Of a stretch of 64,000 bases of DNA, positions 34,719 through 46,440 are shown one piece after another. This DNA is from Sordariomycetes sp. S80-01Y (Eukaryota; Ascomycota; Sordariomycetes). The first letter of the stretch is position 1. Each line of letters opens with the position of its first letter. Position numbers and translations under genes: made by a program. Below the pieces are notes generated by a model. That model was not told the origin of the DNA. It ran no database searches and saw only the letters and a program-made list of their open reading frames with translations. The DNA lies in the NCBI GenBank assembly GCA_037042185.1, contig JAXQJY010000033.1:2542001-2606000 (forward strand). The letters are read 5' to 3'.

Positions 34719-36065
34719 TCAATCATGCCCGTCACCGCCTTCCTCATCTTCCTCCCCGTCCTCGTTGGACGTCCACCCTTCCTCCTTGCTCTCCTCGTCT
34801 CCCTCTGTGCCCCCGGCAACGCTCTCAGTAAAGGCCACTGTCTTGCTGGTATTGGACCTCACCGCTGGCTCGAGGACGTCGCCGCTCCAGGGCTTGCACT
34901 CCTTGACCAGCTCACCGCATCTCAAACAGGTCCAGCCCTCGCCCTCTTCCCGTTCCAGCCTCTGGGCGAGACAGACGAAGCAGTAGACGCAACCGCAGGG
35001 CATAGTCTCGTAGGGATTCGTGATGTCAGTGGCCGCCGAGCCGACAACGCCGCTCGATGCCGCGGCAGCCATGATCTCGTTCTCCGTAGTTTGAGCATCG
35101 TTCTGGTCTTGATAACAGATGGCGCACGTGCGCTCGGGCAGGAAAGCGTATTCACCCCTGGCTTTCTCGTCGTCCTGCTCGACACCAGCGTTCATGATTT
35201 CTCTCGTTCTACGCCATGTCCGGCTCAGCCATCTCCTCCACTTGTTGATGCCAATCAGCGGTAGAATGAAAAGGAGGAATTCCGTCATGGCGTGCCAGAC
35301 AAGTTGGCGGTTGAGATACTCGAGGTTGACTTCGCGGCTGACCTGGCTCGTCGGCGGGGCGAGGCGCATTCGTAGTATCCGGTCCAGTAGCGTTCTGTAT
35401 CTCCCGTTGTAGAGGAAGACGAGGAATGATATACAGGCTGCGAAGCTGTGGGTAGTGGACAGCGCAGACGTCAACTTCGATAGTCGTTTGACCCTGGCAC
35501 TAGGCGCCTCGTAGCCATTGTCTTGATCCACCAGCCAATCCTCTAGCCTCGTCCAGGCATATTGTCCAAAGACCGTGACAAGTCCGAAAGCCGATTTCTG
35601 CCATTTCGATGGCGGCGTCAACACCGGTCCACCTTTCCTCGCATCGGTATATTTGAGGTTCTGAAGCGCAGCACCGTACGTCGCATCGTGGTCCCAAATC
35701 GTCAATTTGAACAAGACGGCCCTCAAAGCAAGCGTGATTTCTTCCGACCAGTCGTCCTTCAGATGACCGCCGGCGAAGTACTTGAGACCGTCGCCGACCT
35801 GATCCTTCAGCAGCACCAGCAAGTCGTTGTCCAGGAACTCGGCGTCGACCTGTCCGACCCGAAAGGCTGGGCGCGTGCCTTCACGCGAGGACACGGCATC
35901 CCATGCGGGCGCCAGCCGGTTGAGGGGGAAAGGGAGGCTCTGGAGCTGAGCGCTCGCGCGGGAGGATTCTCGCTGGGCAGCGAGACGGGCGGCTGCGGCT
36001 ACTTCGCGGTCTTGTCGGCGGGCGGCGACGCGCTGTTGGGCTAGGACGAAGCTCGAGTCTGTCAT
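34719..36065 (-). CDS. PEX2: peroxin Pex2, RING E3 ligase of the peroxisomal import machinery
   Basis: A single exon of 448 aa. N-terminal features of Pex2/Pex12: LAPAWDAVSSREGTRPAF, LLVLLKDQVGDGLKYF and several hydrophobic helices (CISFLVFLYNGRYRTLLDRI, AMTEFLLFILPLIGI). The C-terminal RING is C314-x2-C317, C357-x-C359, C362-x2-C365, C380-x2-C383, so the ligand normally written as His is cysteine (PCGCVYCFVC). A Ser/Ala loop of about 35 residues separates the first and second ligand pairs. The tail is very acidic. Known: Pex2, Pex10 and Pex12 form the membrane ubiquitin ligase that recycles Pex5. Identification is secure. Confidence 0.94.
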   Translation of the reverse strand: MTDSSFVLAQQRVAARRQDREVAAAARLAAQRESSRASAQLQSLPFPLNRLAPAWDAVSSREGTRPAFRVGQVDAEFLDNDLLVLLKDQVGDGLKYFAGGHLKDDWSEEITLALRAVLFKLTIWDHDATYGAALQNLKYTDARKGGPVLTPPSKWQKSAFGLVTVFGQYAWTRLEDWLVDQDNGYEAPSARVKRLSKLTSALSTTHSFAACISFLVFLYNGRYRTLLDRILRMRLAPPTSQVSREVNLEYLNRQLVWHAMTEFLLFILPLIGINKWRRWLSRTWRRTREIMNAGVEQDDEKARGEYAFLPERTCAICYQDQNDAQTTENEIMAAAASSGVVGSAATDITNPYETMPCGCVYCFVCLAQRLEREEGEGWTCLRCGELVKECKPWSGDVLEPAVRSNTSKTVAFTESVAGGTEGDEESKEEGWTSNEDGEEDEEGGDGHD

Positions 36066-37078
36066 TGCGCGGGCATTGATTTGGGTGGCAATGTGACTGT
36101 GAGAGGTTAGAGGCGCCGTGGGTGAGGCTGGCGCATGGTGGGATCGCGGTGAAGTTGAGTTGAGGAAATCCGGGGTCGTGGTCAGAAGGAGCCGAGGTCT
36201 CGGACGCAGAGTTGGAGAGCCGAGGGGATGACGCAGGGCGCACGGACGGAGCTACCCTGCGGTGCTGGAACGAGTTGGCGCATATCTAGCTCAGCTATTC
36301 AAGTACCACTAGATTGTGTTTTGCCCCTTTCGCTTATTTCATTGAGTAAGATATACTGACGGGGGTGTTCGGTCTGGTTGTACCTCGAAAGTGCTTACTG
36401 TTCCTGTTGGTGATTATAAGAAGAGTCCTCCTTGTCACGCTCGAATTCCGTCACAAGCTAGGCTCAGGTAAGGCCATAGAGGCAGCTTTTTCTCATAACC
36501 CTCAAAGCCCTTAGTAGCAAAGTCAACCCTCCCTTCAATGCACCTGGATTGAAACGTCCAGACCACACAAGCATAGCATCCATCCAGTCTGACCGCGAGG
36601 TTTGCGTCGTCAAGTCCCGAACACATGACCTGAAGCCGTCATTCGGCCCCACGACATCTCCAGCTCGGGGTCCCGTGTCCGCGCCGGAGTCCCCACCATT
36701 CACGGCGCTTACGCTCGACCGTGACGATGCAACCGCAGCTCAATGCCGCCTCGAGGCCTCTCTCGTCATTGTCTCTCAGTCCTCGACACCTCTTCACGGA
36801 TTGCCTGCATCGATGCTAGTGACTCACCTAGAATACCCTGCATTAGCGTCTGCGAATCGATTCCGTCCGTCCTATCTCCTCGAACCAGCTACTTTACCTT
36901 GTTTTGTCCACACCCTTCTAAACCCTTGTCGCCACCTCGAACCCCAGGCGCGACGCGCTACCACCGCTGCACTTCTGCCTAGTCGCACCAAACACCAACA
37001 ACTACAAGTACGAACCTTGATCGCCTGAACTCTGCTGCTCTCCAGTCGCGTTGCACACGCGATTCGCCACCACCAAAG
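36066..37078. other. divergent promoter, PEX2 and coiled-coil gene
   Basis: About 1 kb between divergent genes. The right half from about 36750 is C/T-rich and probably leader of the plus-strand gene. ORFs here are short and unsupported. Confidence 0.4.
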
Positions 37079-38788
37079 ATGCCCTCCAGAACGAGGCGCC
37101 AGCCGTCTTCCGTCTCCTCTTCGTGGCGGCTCGTCGAAGGCGAGAACGACTCCTTCGACACCACGCTCGCGCCATCGTTCCACGAAAAGGATCTCTCGTC
37201 CCCGCCATCATCGATGCAGCCCTCGTCCGGCCTGCCATCTCAGCTCTCCGACGGCATGAGCCTGGACAGCCAGGATTCCATCCGCGACTTCTCGAGGCAT
37301 CAGGATGACCCCGACAACATCATGCGCGAGCCGTTTCGCCCAAGTCTGCCGAGCGCCCGTGGGACGAGCTACTCCAGCGGAACGGCGACAGTGACACCAG
37401 GCATGGAGCTGAGGATGCCGCGCGTGGAAGTTGAGAGCGCGCGGAGGCGTCGCGGAGGTTATGAGGGTGAAGATGCGGCCCTGCGGCGACGGGGCTTGGG
37501 TCAGGCATCAAACGGGCGCAAGCGAGGATCGCGGCACTACGACGAGGACGAGCACTCACGCGCGCTCAAGGACCGCATGCTAGACTCTATCCCCTCCGCC
37601 ATGCGCGAGCTTCTCCTCTGGGTCCTAGACATCGTCATCATGGCGTTTCGCTATGCCAAGAAGCCGCTTGCTTTGATGCTAGCCATCTACATCTCCTTCG
37701 GCGCCATTATAATGGCTCAGAACATGGTCACGCGCTCTCTCTACGTCTCGCTGTCGCCCATCTGCCGGATACCGGGCGCGAGCCTCTTCCCGCTGCCCTT
37801 CTGCCCTTCGCCGCCGGCTGTCAAGACCAACGACGAGGAGCCGGACGTCTTCGAATTTGACGAGTTGATGGGCGTGCAAGGCAATCTGGAGAAGGTTCTC
37901 GAGAAGTCAGCCGAAGGTGTTTCGCTCCCGTACGAGATGAAGCGCTCGGAGATAACAGTTCGCGACCTGCGCACTCTCGTCAAGGCTTCTGAGATTCAAG
38001 TTCGGGACGAGCTCGTGCACGAGTTTGACTCGTACGTCGACATCGCGCGCCAGTCCTCGTCCGACCTGCAACGCTTCAACGGTCACTGCGGCTCGGCTGT
38101 TGATAGTGTCATCTCCATCAATCGCTGGACAAGCCGCTACATAGACTCCCTTTCACCTTCAGAGGAGAAGCCTTCGCTCATGAGCGCCTGGACGTCTTGG
38201 GTCTTCAGTCCCTTCATCCCCTCGGACCGGTACTTCAACGAGCGCATGATACTGGAAAAGTACGTCGAGCACACGGCCCAAGTCTCCGAGCGCATCACGG
38301 CCCTCATTCTCGAAGCCCAGGTCGTTCTCTCGACGCTCGAAAAGGCCGAGAACCACCTCTCCCACATCCACCAGCTGACCCAGAGCTCCGCCGCCGACAC
38401 CAACACCAAGCGTGGCGAGGTCTTCTGGAACCTCTGGACCCTCGTCGGCCAAAATGCCAAGCTCAACAACCTCGACTCCCAACTCAAGCTTCTCCGGCGG
38501 GTCGAGACCCACCGCACCGACGCGGTCAAGCAGGTCATGGCCCTCGTCATGGAGCTGCAGGACATCCAGGTCAAGCTCGAGGACCTGCGGGATAGAGTCG
38601 CTGCGCCCGAGTTGACGAGGGGAATGCCTAATGGACTGCCGTTGAGCGTGCACATCGAGACGATCGAACGAGGGGTGGAGAGGTTGGAGGGTGCAAGGAG
38701 GAGGATCGGGGTGGCGGAGGAGGAGAGGGTCAGGGAGGTGCTCAAGGGGGTGGGTGTCAAGGATGAGCCATGGATTGATGCTAGGTGA
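37079..38788 (+). CDS. single-pass membrane protein with C-terminal coiled coils, unknown function
   Basis: A single exon of 569 aa with start MPSRTRRQPSSVSSSWRLVE preceded by CACCAAAG, a good context. The first 190 residues are disordered, Ser/Arg-rich and basic (ESARRRRGGYEGE). A hydrophobic segment follows at about 205-225 (ALMLAIYISFGAIIMAQNMV), then helical regions with heptad-like patterns (ELVHEFDSYVDIARQSSSDL, ILEAQVVLSTLEKAENHL, LVMELQDIQVKLEDLRDRVA). The layout, a basic disordered head, a membrane span and a long helical domain, recalls nuclear envelope or ER proteins. I do not recognise a family. A role in envelope or ER organisation is a guess. Confidence 0.82.
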   Translation: MPSRTRRQPSSVSSSWRLVEGENDSFDTTLAPSFHEKDLSSPPSSMQPSSGLPSQLSDGMSLDSQDSIRDFSRHQDDPDNIMREPFRPSLPSARGTSYSSGTATVTPGMELRMPRVEVESARRRRGGYEGEDAALRRRGLGQASNGRKRGSRHYDEDEHSRALKDRMLDSIPSAMRELLLWVLDIVIMAFRYAKKPLALMLAIYISFGAIIMAQNMVTRSLYVSLSPICRIPGASLFPLPFCPSPPAVKTNDEEPDVFEFDELMGVQGNLEKVLEKSAEGVSLPYEMKRSEITVRDLRTLVKASEIQVRDELVHEFDSYVDIARQSSSDLQRFNGHCGSAVDSVISINRWTSRYIDSLSPSEEKPSLMSAWTSWVFSPFIPSDRYFNERMILEKYVEHTAQVSERITALILEAQVVLSTLEKAENHLSHIHQLTQSSAADTNTKRGEVFWNLWTLVGQNAKLNNLDSQLKLLRRVETHRTDAVKQVMALVMELQDIQVKLEDLRDRVAAPELTRGMPNGLPLSVHIETIERGVERLEGARRRIGVAEEERVREVLKGVGVKDEPWIDAR

Positions 38789-39524
38789 AAGGCTGAATAG
38801 TTCGAACGGTTATGCGAGCGTCCTCGTACACATTCGTACATTCTCCTTACGTTCGGGCCTATTACATTTGTGTCTTTTGGATCAGCTATCTCTAATACTT
38901 AGTAGTTGGTGGCATACACGGACTCGGCGTTATAAGGGTTCTTTACACGGAAACAGAGATACCAAGGATCGGGCGTTGAGAAGGGTTGCTGCTATAGTTT
39001 GTTAACGAATTTGCGTGGCACAGCTTGCCATTGTGACCCTGAATCTGTTATGAAGGTGACAGCAAAACAACATGACAATCGTGGAGATGAAGTACATGAC
39101 GTGAATTCGTGTCTTGTGAATCCCAAACAGGATAGCAACCCTAAGCTGCGATATATAGTGTGTAGCCCAGTAAGCGTAAGTACATCAATCCCATGAAATA
39201 TGCGCCGCGAGCACTCCAGTGCTCGGGTGCCGCGAATGCATGACCACCAACAACGCCCAGAATCGCAGGAACACTCCGTGAAGAGCCGGGGTATAGAAGC
39301 TGGCAGTGGAGGCCGTGCGTACATCGAAAAGCGCCCTCAACGCCGTCCGCCGTCCGCCGTGATTCAATTCAGAACGCCAATGCAATGCCGTGTCAAGCCC
39401 ATGATGAATCTTTGAGAAGAACAAGCCGCCCTCCATGACACTATGCGAATGCCGGGAAAACAGAACCAACTGCACGCCGCCCTGCTGAGAGTCAAAATCT
39501 GTATCTATCTTGGTGGACATTTGA
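38789..39524. other. intergenic between convergent genes
   Basis: A 736-bp spacer between two 3' ends. Nothing distinct seen. Confidence 0.4.
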
Positions 39525-41567
39525 TCACTTACATTTCGGACGTTGCCTGTCTGGGTCGTCGAATGGCGCGTTCTTGGCAGCTATTGCCCGCATCCGTTCT
39601 CTGGCAAATGACGACGGGCTCTTGCGGCCTACGGTCGGTACGGTCTTGAGCTCTTCCCCTTCCGGCTGTGTTGGTAAAAGACGCAGAGCCCGTGGCTTCT
39701 TTCTGGGTCGCGGCGTCCTGTTTGGTTGCGCTGCCATTGCTGGTGGAGCAAGCTGACCGTCTTCTGCGCCGCCTTGTCCCGATTGAGGTCCGTCGTTCTC
39801 CTCGGGAATTGTCTCTGGCGCGTCGTTGGTGTCCTGGGGCTTGGTCGGGGCTTGATCCGTAGCGGGCTGATCCCCTTGGTCACTGCTGCCGTCGCGGATG
39901 TTGTTGGCCTTGACTGCCGTCATGGGCACATCAGCCTTAGTATTCGAGACACTGAACAGCTTCAACCCGAAGATCCGGAACTTCGTGTTGCCCGCATCCA
40001 CTGACAGATCTTCCAAGTCGACTCTTCCTCGGAGCTTCCTCAAGGCCCTCTCGCGGCGAACCATCCCATTCGTGATCTTCGGACTGTAGCCCCGAGGCAA
40101 CATACAATGCTTGCACATAGGACATAACGAGCTGTTAAGTGTCAAGTACTCGTACACGCATTCTGGATGGAAAATGTGGCCACAAGGCAGCTCACGAATG
40201 ATTGACTGCCGGTGCTCGAACTTGACCAAGCAGATGTGACAGTTTGGTTGGTAGTTGGTTGCCGTAGTGTCGACTGAGCCCGCGAGACTGGATCGTTTGC
40301 TCCGTATGCTGCCGGGAGGTCTGATTTCAGACACCACGCTGCGAGCGTCGTGATTTCTGCGCCTGCTGTTCCTAGAACGTGATGACCTCACTGAACGTGT
40401 CGACATTGGGGCACCCGCTGAGCTTGGCGTTGGCGGTACACTGCCAGCTTCTGGCTCTGCGTTGTATGTGTAAAGCGGGAGCTCCTTGACATGTGGTGCC
40501 GGCACCGGCACCCGCTTTATCCCGCTAGCTTCGAGATCGACTTCTCCTGATTCGACTCTCCGCTGCAACGATTTTCGTCTGTTTCGTTGTATCAAGTGCA
40601 TTGTCAGAGACACGCAGCTGATTATCAGCAGCAAAGCACCGATGACGATAAGGAAGAAAGTCCATAGCGCCATCATATTCTTTGGGTTCTTCATCTCCAA
40701 CTCGGTCCATATTCGGACGTAGTCACTCGGATTCGGGCCATAGAGCTCTGTTATTTGATCTCCATGGGGAATCTCGCTGACGTTACCAGAGTATAGACTG
40801 AGCTGTTCCATCATGTTCTGCCCTTCGATACCTGGTATAGCGAACACTGGAAACTGATTGGCCTGTTTCCACGCCCCATTGTCGTCCAGGTTCCACACTG
40901 GCGAGTCGACCCCTTGTGGTTTATTCGAAGAATTGTTCGGTTTGTAGAAGATGAACGCACGTATTGGGTCGAAACGTACAGAAGCAAAGTATGCCTGAGT
41001 ACAATCCTGGCTGAACCATGGTGCGATGGCGATCAAGTTGTAATTTGTTTTGGGAAGATCGTCTTTCCGTGTGACGTTTGGTGGGATAAAGTCGTACTGT
41101 AGGCTGTCGCAAGCCGCGTTACTTGTGAGTTCTGGGACGTACAAGAGCCCTTGTATGGTCCCGTCGAGGGTATCGGCATTTGTTGTTGTCAATGTTGTTA
41201 GGTTCGTACTAAGGCGTTGCTCATATGCTACCTGGCTCTGGTTTTCGAGTTAGGGAAAGGCACGATTCAGGAGTACGGGGGGGCATACCGCAAGGGCGGT
41301 GATGTTTCTGATGATGGTCGAGGGGACCGTATTGGAACCAGCCCATACTGGGTTGCTGAAGAGAAGTCTGTTGAAGGGTCAGCATAAGTATTGCATGCGC
41401 ATGCGCAAACTGTCCATGAGTGGGCGTTCAGGGGAGGGATGGCAGTGAGGGGGTCGACAATGGCTGATCGAGGGGCACCATGTGTTGTGGGCGGCGACGC
41501 GACCAGCACAAGAAGAAGAACATGATCGGTGGGAAGTAGATACATACACAACATTTCGAATCTCGTT
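39525..41567 (-). CDS. PA-TM-RING ubiquitin ligase, 5' end unresolved
   Basis: The main exon 41237-39525 (571 codons) and an upstream exon 41367-41289 are clear and join in frame (SNPVWAGSNTVPSTIIRNIT then SQVAYEQRLSTNLTTLTTTN). The product has a lumenal protease-associated-like region, one transmembrane helix (MMALWTFFLIVIGALLLIIS), a basic Ser/Arg linker and a RING-H2 finger (CHICLVKFEHRQS, PCGHIFHPECVYEY, CPMCK), then a long disordered Pro-rich tail. Known: PA-TM-RING ligases act in endosome or vacuole sorting. The first exon could use a frame with a signal-like stretch (MYLLPTDHVLLLVLVASPPT) or another frame starting MFFFLCWSRRR; neither gives a certain splice, so the 5' limit is approximate. 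Confidence 0.85.
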
Positions 41568-44037
41568 GAGCGCTGTGAGACGTCAGCTACGGGTGCCAAG
41601 ACTGGGGTAATCGGAACCTGGAGGGCTACCAAGGCGCGCGTCACTCGACAGCGTCGCCATGGCCTGAAGCCAAGAAAGTAATTTGTCTTGCAGGTTGCTG
41701 AGCAAACTTACACATGCTGCTAAAACATATTCGACAATATAGCGACAGGCATCATAGAGCCGGACCGACAGCGCGACAGAAGCGGAGTCGGTTGACGCTG
41801 TTCGCGATGCACGTTGGGATGGCTTCCTAACGCACTGCGGTGTGCCTCCTGCCACAGCCTGCGGAGCAGACTAGGATCTGGAATGACTCTAATCGAGACC
41901 AGTGGCGCGCGGTGACCGGTAACGTGAAGAAATATCGTTGGTCGTAGGGTCAAACTCTACACAAGACAGCAGAGGCGGACTGGAGGCGCGATGTCGCGAA
42001 ACGTGGGCGAGGAGGGGGGGAGGCCGAAACGAAACGAACGACAGTCGGCCAGCGGCACGAAGCCTCCGCGTCCCTGAGCAAGAGAACCAGCAAGGAATCG
42101 AGGTATAGCGACGATGGTGTTGTAGCAGCGCAGGGCTGCTGACACGCAATGGGCCGATTGAGGGCGAGACCGTGGAAATCGTTGGTCAATGGAGGTGCAA
42201 TTTTCCGTCGTCGAAGATTAACCGTCAGGCGACTCGAAGGGCGGCACTCGGTCAACGCAAATCTGGCAGTGGTCGTCGAATCGATCGGTACAGGGCGAGA
42301 AATCTGAATCGGAAGATGCGAAATGAAGGAAACGAGAGCAAAGAGCTGAGTTGGAGCGATGGGGGGCGGGATGGAATGGAGCGATGGAGAGCGGGTGGAT
42401 GAGGGTGAAGGTGCTTGTTCTCCAGGCGCCACCACTGACAGTGGACGTGGCAGTGGCAGCGGGAGTCCACGGTGGCAGTTTACCTGAGGTCCCATCTACC
42501 TTACTGGGGGTCACGGTGTCGGCGAACGCTGGCCCGGGCGTCACGGTCTTGAAAAGGTGGAGACTAAGGTGCTTCAAAACCGAACTGCGAGGCTGCGTCT
42601 CAAGTCACAACTCAACGCCACCTCTGTTCATGAATCCTCGCGTGTTTCCGCTCGAGTGTGAGTCTGCCTACGGAAGTGAGGCCGCTCGGGAAGATCGGTG
42701 CGATCACAGCCAAAATGTTGAAGGCGCGCATGTCGCTAGAGCGTCGAAAGGTCCAAAGTCCCGCCCGCCCATCCACTACAGTGCTCGTGTCGTCCGGGGG
42801 CGCAGGCTGGAGATAAACGCCACACTGGGAGCTCCCCTGGCCTGTATCTGGTTGTTAGCCCTTCGCCCTAGCTATTCCTAGCAGCGCTAACAGGCGCTCC
42901 CTAACTAAAATCGGGTGCCACACGATTCAGTGGGCGAAGTACACTGAGGCTGGCGCAACAGCATGATGATTCTTCTCTTCTCGCTGAGTACCAGAGGTAA
43001 CTCTGCGCGCTGTGAAGGCTATGATTCGGCAACCCCTGCGAGTATTGGCCTGGCCCGTCTGGTCCTGCTGGAGGTGCAGCGGTCTAACCAACCCGTTGCG
43101 GTGCATTCAGTCGGTATCCCATCTCAGAACGAATTACTCGTTCCTCGCAGCTGGAGGATGGAAGCCCAGACCCCACCTTGCCCACTTCCCTTTGCTCAGG
43201 CTCAGGCTCCCACCGGACACCCTCCTGCTCATGAACAGGGGTTGTGTCCAATCATGGGCGACCTTACGTCAAGGTACTCCTCGTTGGCGGTCCGTCGGGT
43301 TCCTCCGACATTAGAGCCAGATCAGCTTCACATCCTGTTGCACCTTGCTCTGTTAGAAAAGGCTCTTCAGAAATTTTGCAATGAGGAACTGACCCATGAA
43401 CAAAGTGATAGAGCTTATTTGACCCTGATACATCCTCGTACAGGAGCTTTACTGTGGTGAAGAACCTCAGAGCTGGTAACGCTTTCGGGGTTTAGGGAGC
43501 TATGCCCTGCTGGATGCCTGAGCAGCCAACGGGGATACGCAACCATTTCGCGTGACAGCGCTCTGAATGGCCGTGGATGCGCGACGGCGGGGCCTCTGTG
43601 GCCGTCGGCGAGTCGGCTATCTTCCGCTCTGAGGTTGGTTGGTGTTGCGGCGTAGCGGTCGATTGCTGGGAGAAAGCTTCGTGATGTGATCCTTTGCCCT
43701 CAGAATCAGCTCTCAATTGTTTCTTAATCAACATTACTCAAACGGCCTTCAATTGTTCAGAGCATGTTCTTCATCCACCGCTGCATTGCGGCTGGGCCCA
43801 CCTTCAAGTTACCGTGATCGTGACGCCCAGCTTAAGTGGCTCCAAGCCCTCAGACTCTGCGTCATGTGAATTCAGTACTTCGAGCGCTCTTCGACAAAAA
43901 GTAGCGATGGGCTCTCCCACCAGTAACTCAGATTCGCCTCCTCTCAACCTTGTGGATGCTTGCTCGTATTACATTTATCTGCAAAGTCAACTTGGCCGTT
44001 GCGTGCTTGCCAATGATAGATCTGCTGGTGGCCGCTG

Positions 44038-44061
44038 ATCTGGCTAATCTGGCTAATCTGG
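44038..44061. repeat. 9-bp tandem repeat, 2.7 copies
   Basis: Unit ATCTGGCTA repeated twice and then partly a third time. Simple short tandem repeat. Confidence 0.85.
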
Positions 44062-45315
44062 AGCTTAGCGGCCGGTGAGCCTCCGGCCTTCCGTGGGCCG
44101 TCCGGGGCAAGCGACTCGGAGCAATGGCCCGTACTACTGCAAAATACTAGTTGGATCTCGCAGGTGAGACATGACGGACCCTGCTTAACAGCCCTGCTTT
44201 CAATACGCCTTCACTTTTGAGATGAAAGCAAGGAGTCAAGCATTATCCGAAGAATGCGATGATAGATTGGCTCGCCACAGCCGGAAGGGCACAGCTACGG
44301 GAGTACTGGGAAGCCCTGGGTGACGACTGTTTCGAAATCTTTTAGACTCGCGTGGTGGGGTTTGCAGCCAGAGGAATTCAGTGAGCTAATTCTGGCGTGT
44401 TTGAGATCTGTGAATGCGGGAGAGTCCGAGTCATTTCTGCCTTGACAATCTGACCTGAGCAGAGGGTTCGGCCACAACCACCCGAAGACACGGGCATCAG
44501 CGCTGCGGCGCGACGATGACGGCAGAAGGTGTCTTGACGTCGAAGTAGCAATTTGTTGCGTGATGGAGGGGAGAAGGAGGGAAAAGGAAGAAGAAAGAGA
44601 GAGGTGAGGGACTACGAGGACGAGCCTGAGAGCAAGACGGCAGCGCTAGCGTTTTGGATTAAGCCAGGGGAGCAGGGGTCCTTGACTCCAGACGTGCGAC
44701 ATCTCGAGTGCGTCAGCCCACCCAGCACGATGACTGGACAGAAGATCAACGAGAGGTTACCAATGGCCTTCGATCTCACGACAAAGCGCAGGCAGTGACG
44801 ACGTTGATCTGGCTTGTCTGGGAGGCATGAGGAACATGATGTGCCTGATGGGCAAAACAGAGGACCAGGACGTCGTCGTGAGGCGCGGAGACGGGATGCT
44901 TCAAGCTACTTAGCCAGGGATCCGGGCCTTTCAAGTCGTCGGAAGAAAAGCAGCCCCTCCAATTTGTGAGTCGAGATCCTGGCAGGCCTCACCAACTGAA
45001 CTGAACAGCCTAACACCGTGACACTCCCAGCCCGAGCTGGCGCCCGCGGCGGGAAAGAGCCTTGCTTTTCTCTGTCGTTGCTGCTCTCCCCGTTTCCCAT
45101 CACTCAGCTCAACCTCCTCCCCTCTGTTCAACTCACTGTGTCCTTCGTTTCTTTGGCAGCCTTTGCAGCCCGCCTATCCGTTCTTTCATCATAGGGACAG
45201 CCCTGGACTGACCCGATCCGACTTGACGTTGGAATCCAAAACGCGAAGCGACGCACATCACTTCGCATCGAACCGTCCCGAGCCAGACTGTGACTTGGCC
45301 TTGGGCTTGACGCAG

Positions 45316-45330
45316 CAACGCAACGCAACG
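45316..45330. repeat. CAACG x3
   Basis: Three perfect copies of a pentamer upstream of the EGF-like gene. Simple repeat. Confidence 0.85.
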
Positions 45331-45921
45331 CAAACGTGGCTCGCCCCTGCAACCCTCCATCTCGAGTCTCGACATCCGTCTGCGGTTGCCCAGATAGCCG
45401 TTGCCAATCCTTGGTCAAGGAGGTGCCTCTTGCCTCCCCATCTCCTCCTTCTCGACGCAGCGCACCTGTCTGTCGATCCCGCCGCGCCTCACGCAACATC
45501 ACCTCGACCTCGTCTGCGGCCTTTCGCCTTGCCTCCCATCGGCGAACGCTCTCGCAGGCGATTTTGATTTTTTTGACCCTTCTTTTGGTCCTTTCTTGTA
45601 CTCTGTCAGCAATCCTCTCACCTCATGTTTATCGAGGGTTGAGTGCTCAAAGCTGAAACGCGGACCTCTGGAGCTCCCCGTCGTACGAGGCACTTGGCGT
45701 CGTAAAGGCCTGCCTTTGCACAACAGTCGACCGGATTGACTTCTTCCCTTTAACTCCTTGAACGTGCCGGTTGCCTATTGAACGAATGCGCTGCGGCTGA
45801 GCCCCAACGTCATCTTCAGCGACGATACGACGGCTGGACTGGAGCTTCAACTGAGACTAGACTACTCTCTGTGAGAGCTGGTTATGCCAATCTTTTGAAC
45901 ACTTGAAACCCCCTGTCAATT

Positions 45922-46024
45922 GTACGTGAGAAGCCCCGTCTCGAACACCTTCTTCCTCTCATCTGATGTCTCTCGGTTCTGCATCTGCTCTCTGATGCTT
46001 TAAACAATGCGCTGACCTCAACAG
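45922..46024 (+). other. possible intron in the 5' untranslated leader
   Basis: A GTACGT donor, a GCTGACC branch-like sequence and a CAACAG acceptor frame 103 nt about 420 bp upstream of the chosen start of the EGF-like gene. Long leaders with introns are common in filamentous fungi. Supported only by signals. Confidence 0.4.
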
Positions 46025-46440
46025 TGACCCCACGTCACCTGCGACCTCAAAGTAGGCCATCGACGACCGGTCTATCGACTTCGCTTCTCCAGGACCTCTT
46101 ACAGGTCATCACGTTCTTTTCTTTTCCTCAACAACGCCGGACATCATCTCGTTGTACCAACGCTTCCCGACTCGTGCGACCACAGTACCCGACCTCGAGA
46201 CAAGCCACTCCAACCGTTTATGTTACGCAGTACTGCACTCACTTACTATCTCAAACCGGCATACACGAGAACCTCGCAAATCCTAATCGCCCCGCGTATT
46301 TGTTGGGTGTTTGTACGTTCTCGGGTTGCGGCTCATCTTAATTAGCTTGACTCCGGGCTGTTTGCTTCTTGCGCTGGCCCCTTGTTCTGCGCAACGCCAT
46401 CACCTCCCCCGAGACTTTAAGTTCACCGCGGTGCCTCTCG

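Larger units (their letters stand above)
41568..46440. other. 4.9-kb interval without a convincing gene
   Basis: Between the RING ligase and the EGF-like gene, whose starts point away from each other. The left part (41.6-42.6 kb) and right part (45.1-46.4 kb) are C/T-rich on the sense strand of the flanking genes and are probably promoters and leaders. The middle holds short repeats (44038-44061, 45316-45330) and unsupported ORFs such as 42963-43460. Long noncoding RNA or a regulatory block is possible. Confidence 0.45.

Noticed and set aside
36930-36945. tRNA B-box-like sequence near CCACCTCGAACCCC
   Set aside because: No matching A-box or cloverleaf could be built around it.
42963-43460. 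165-codon plus-strand ORF
   Set aside because: No known domain, leader-like content, and a competing ORF in another frame.
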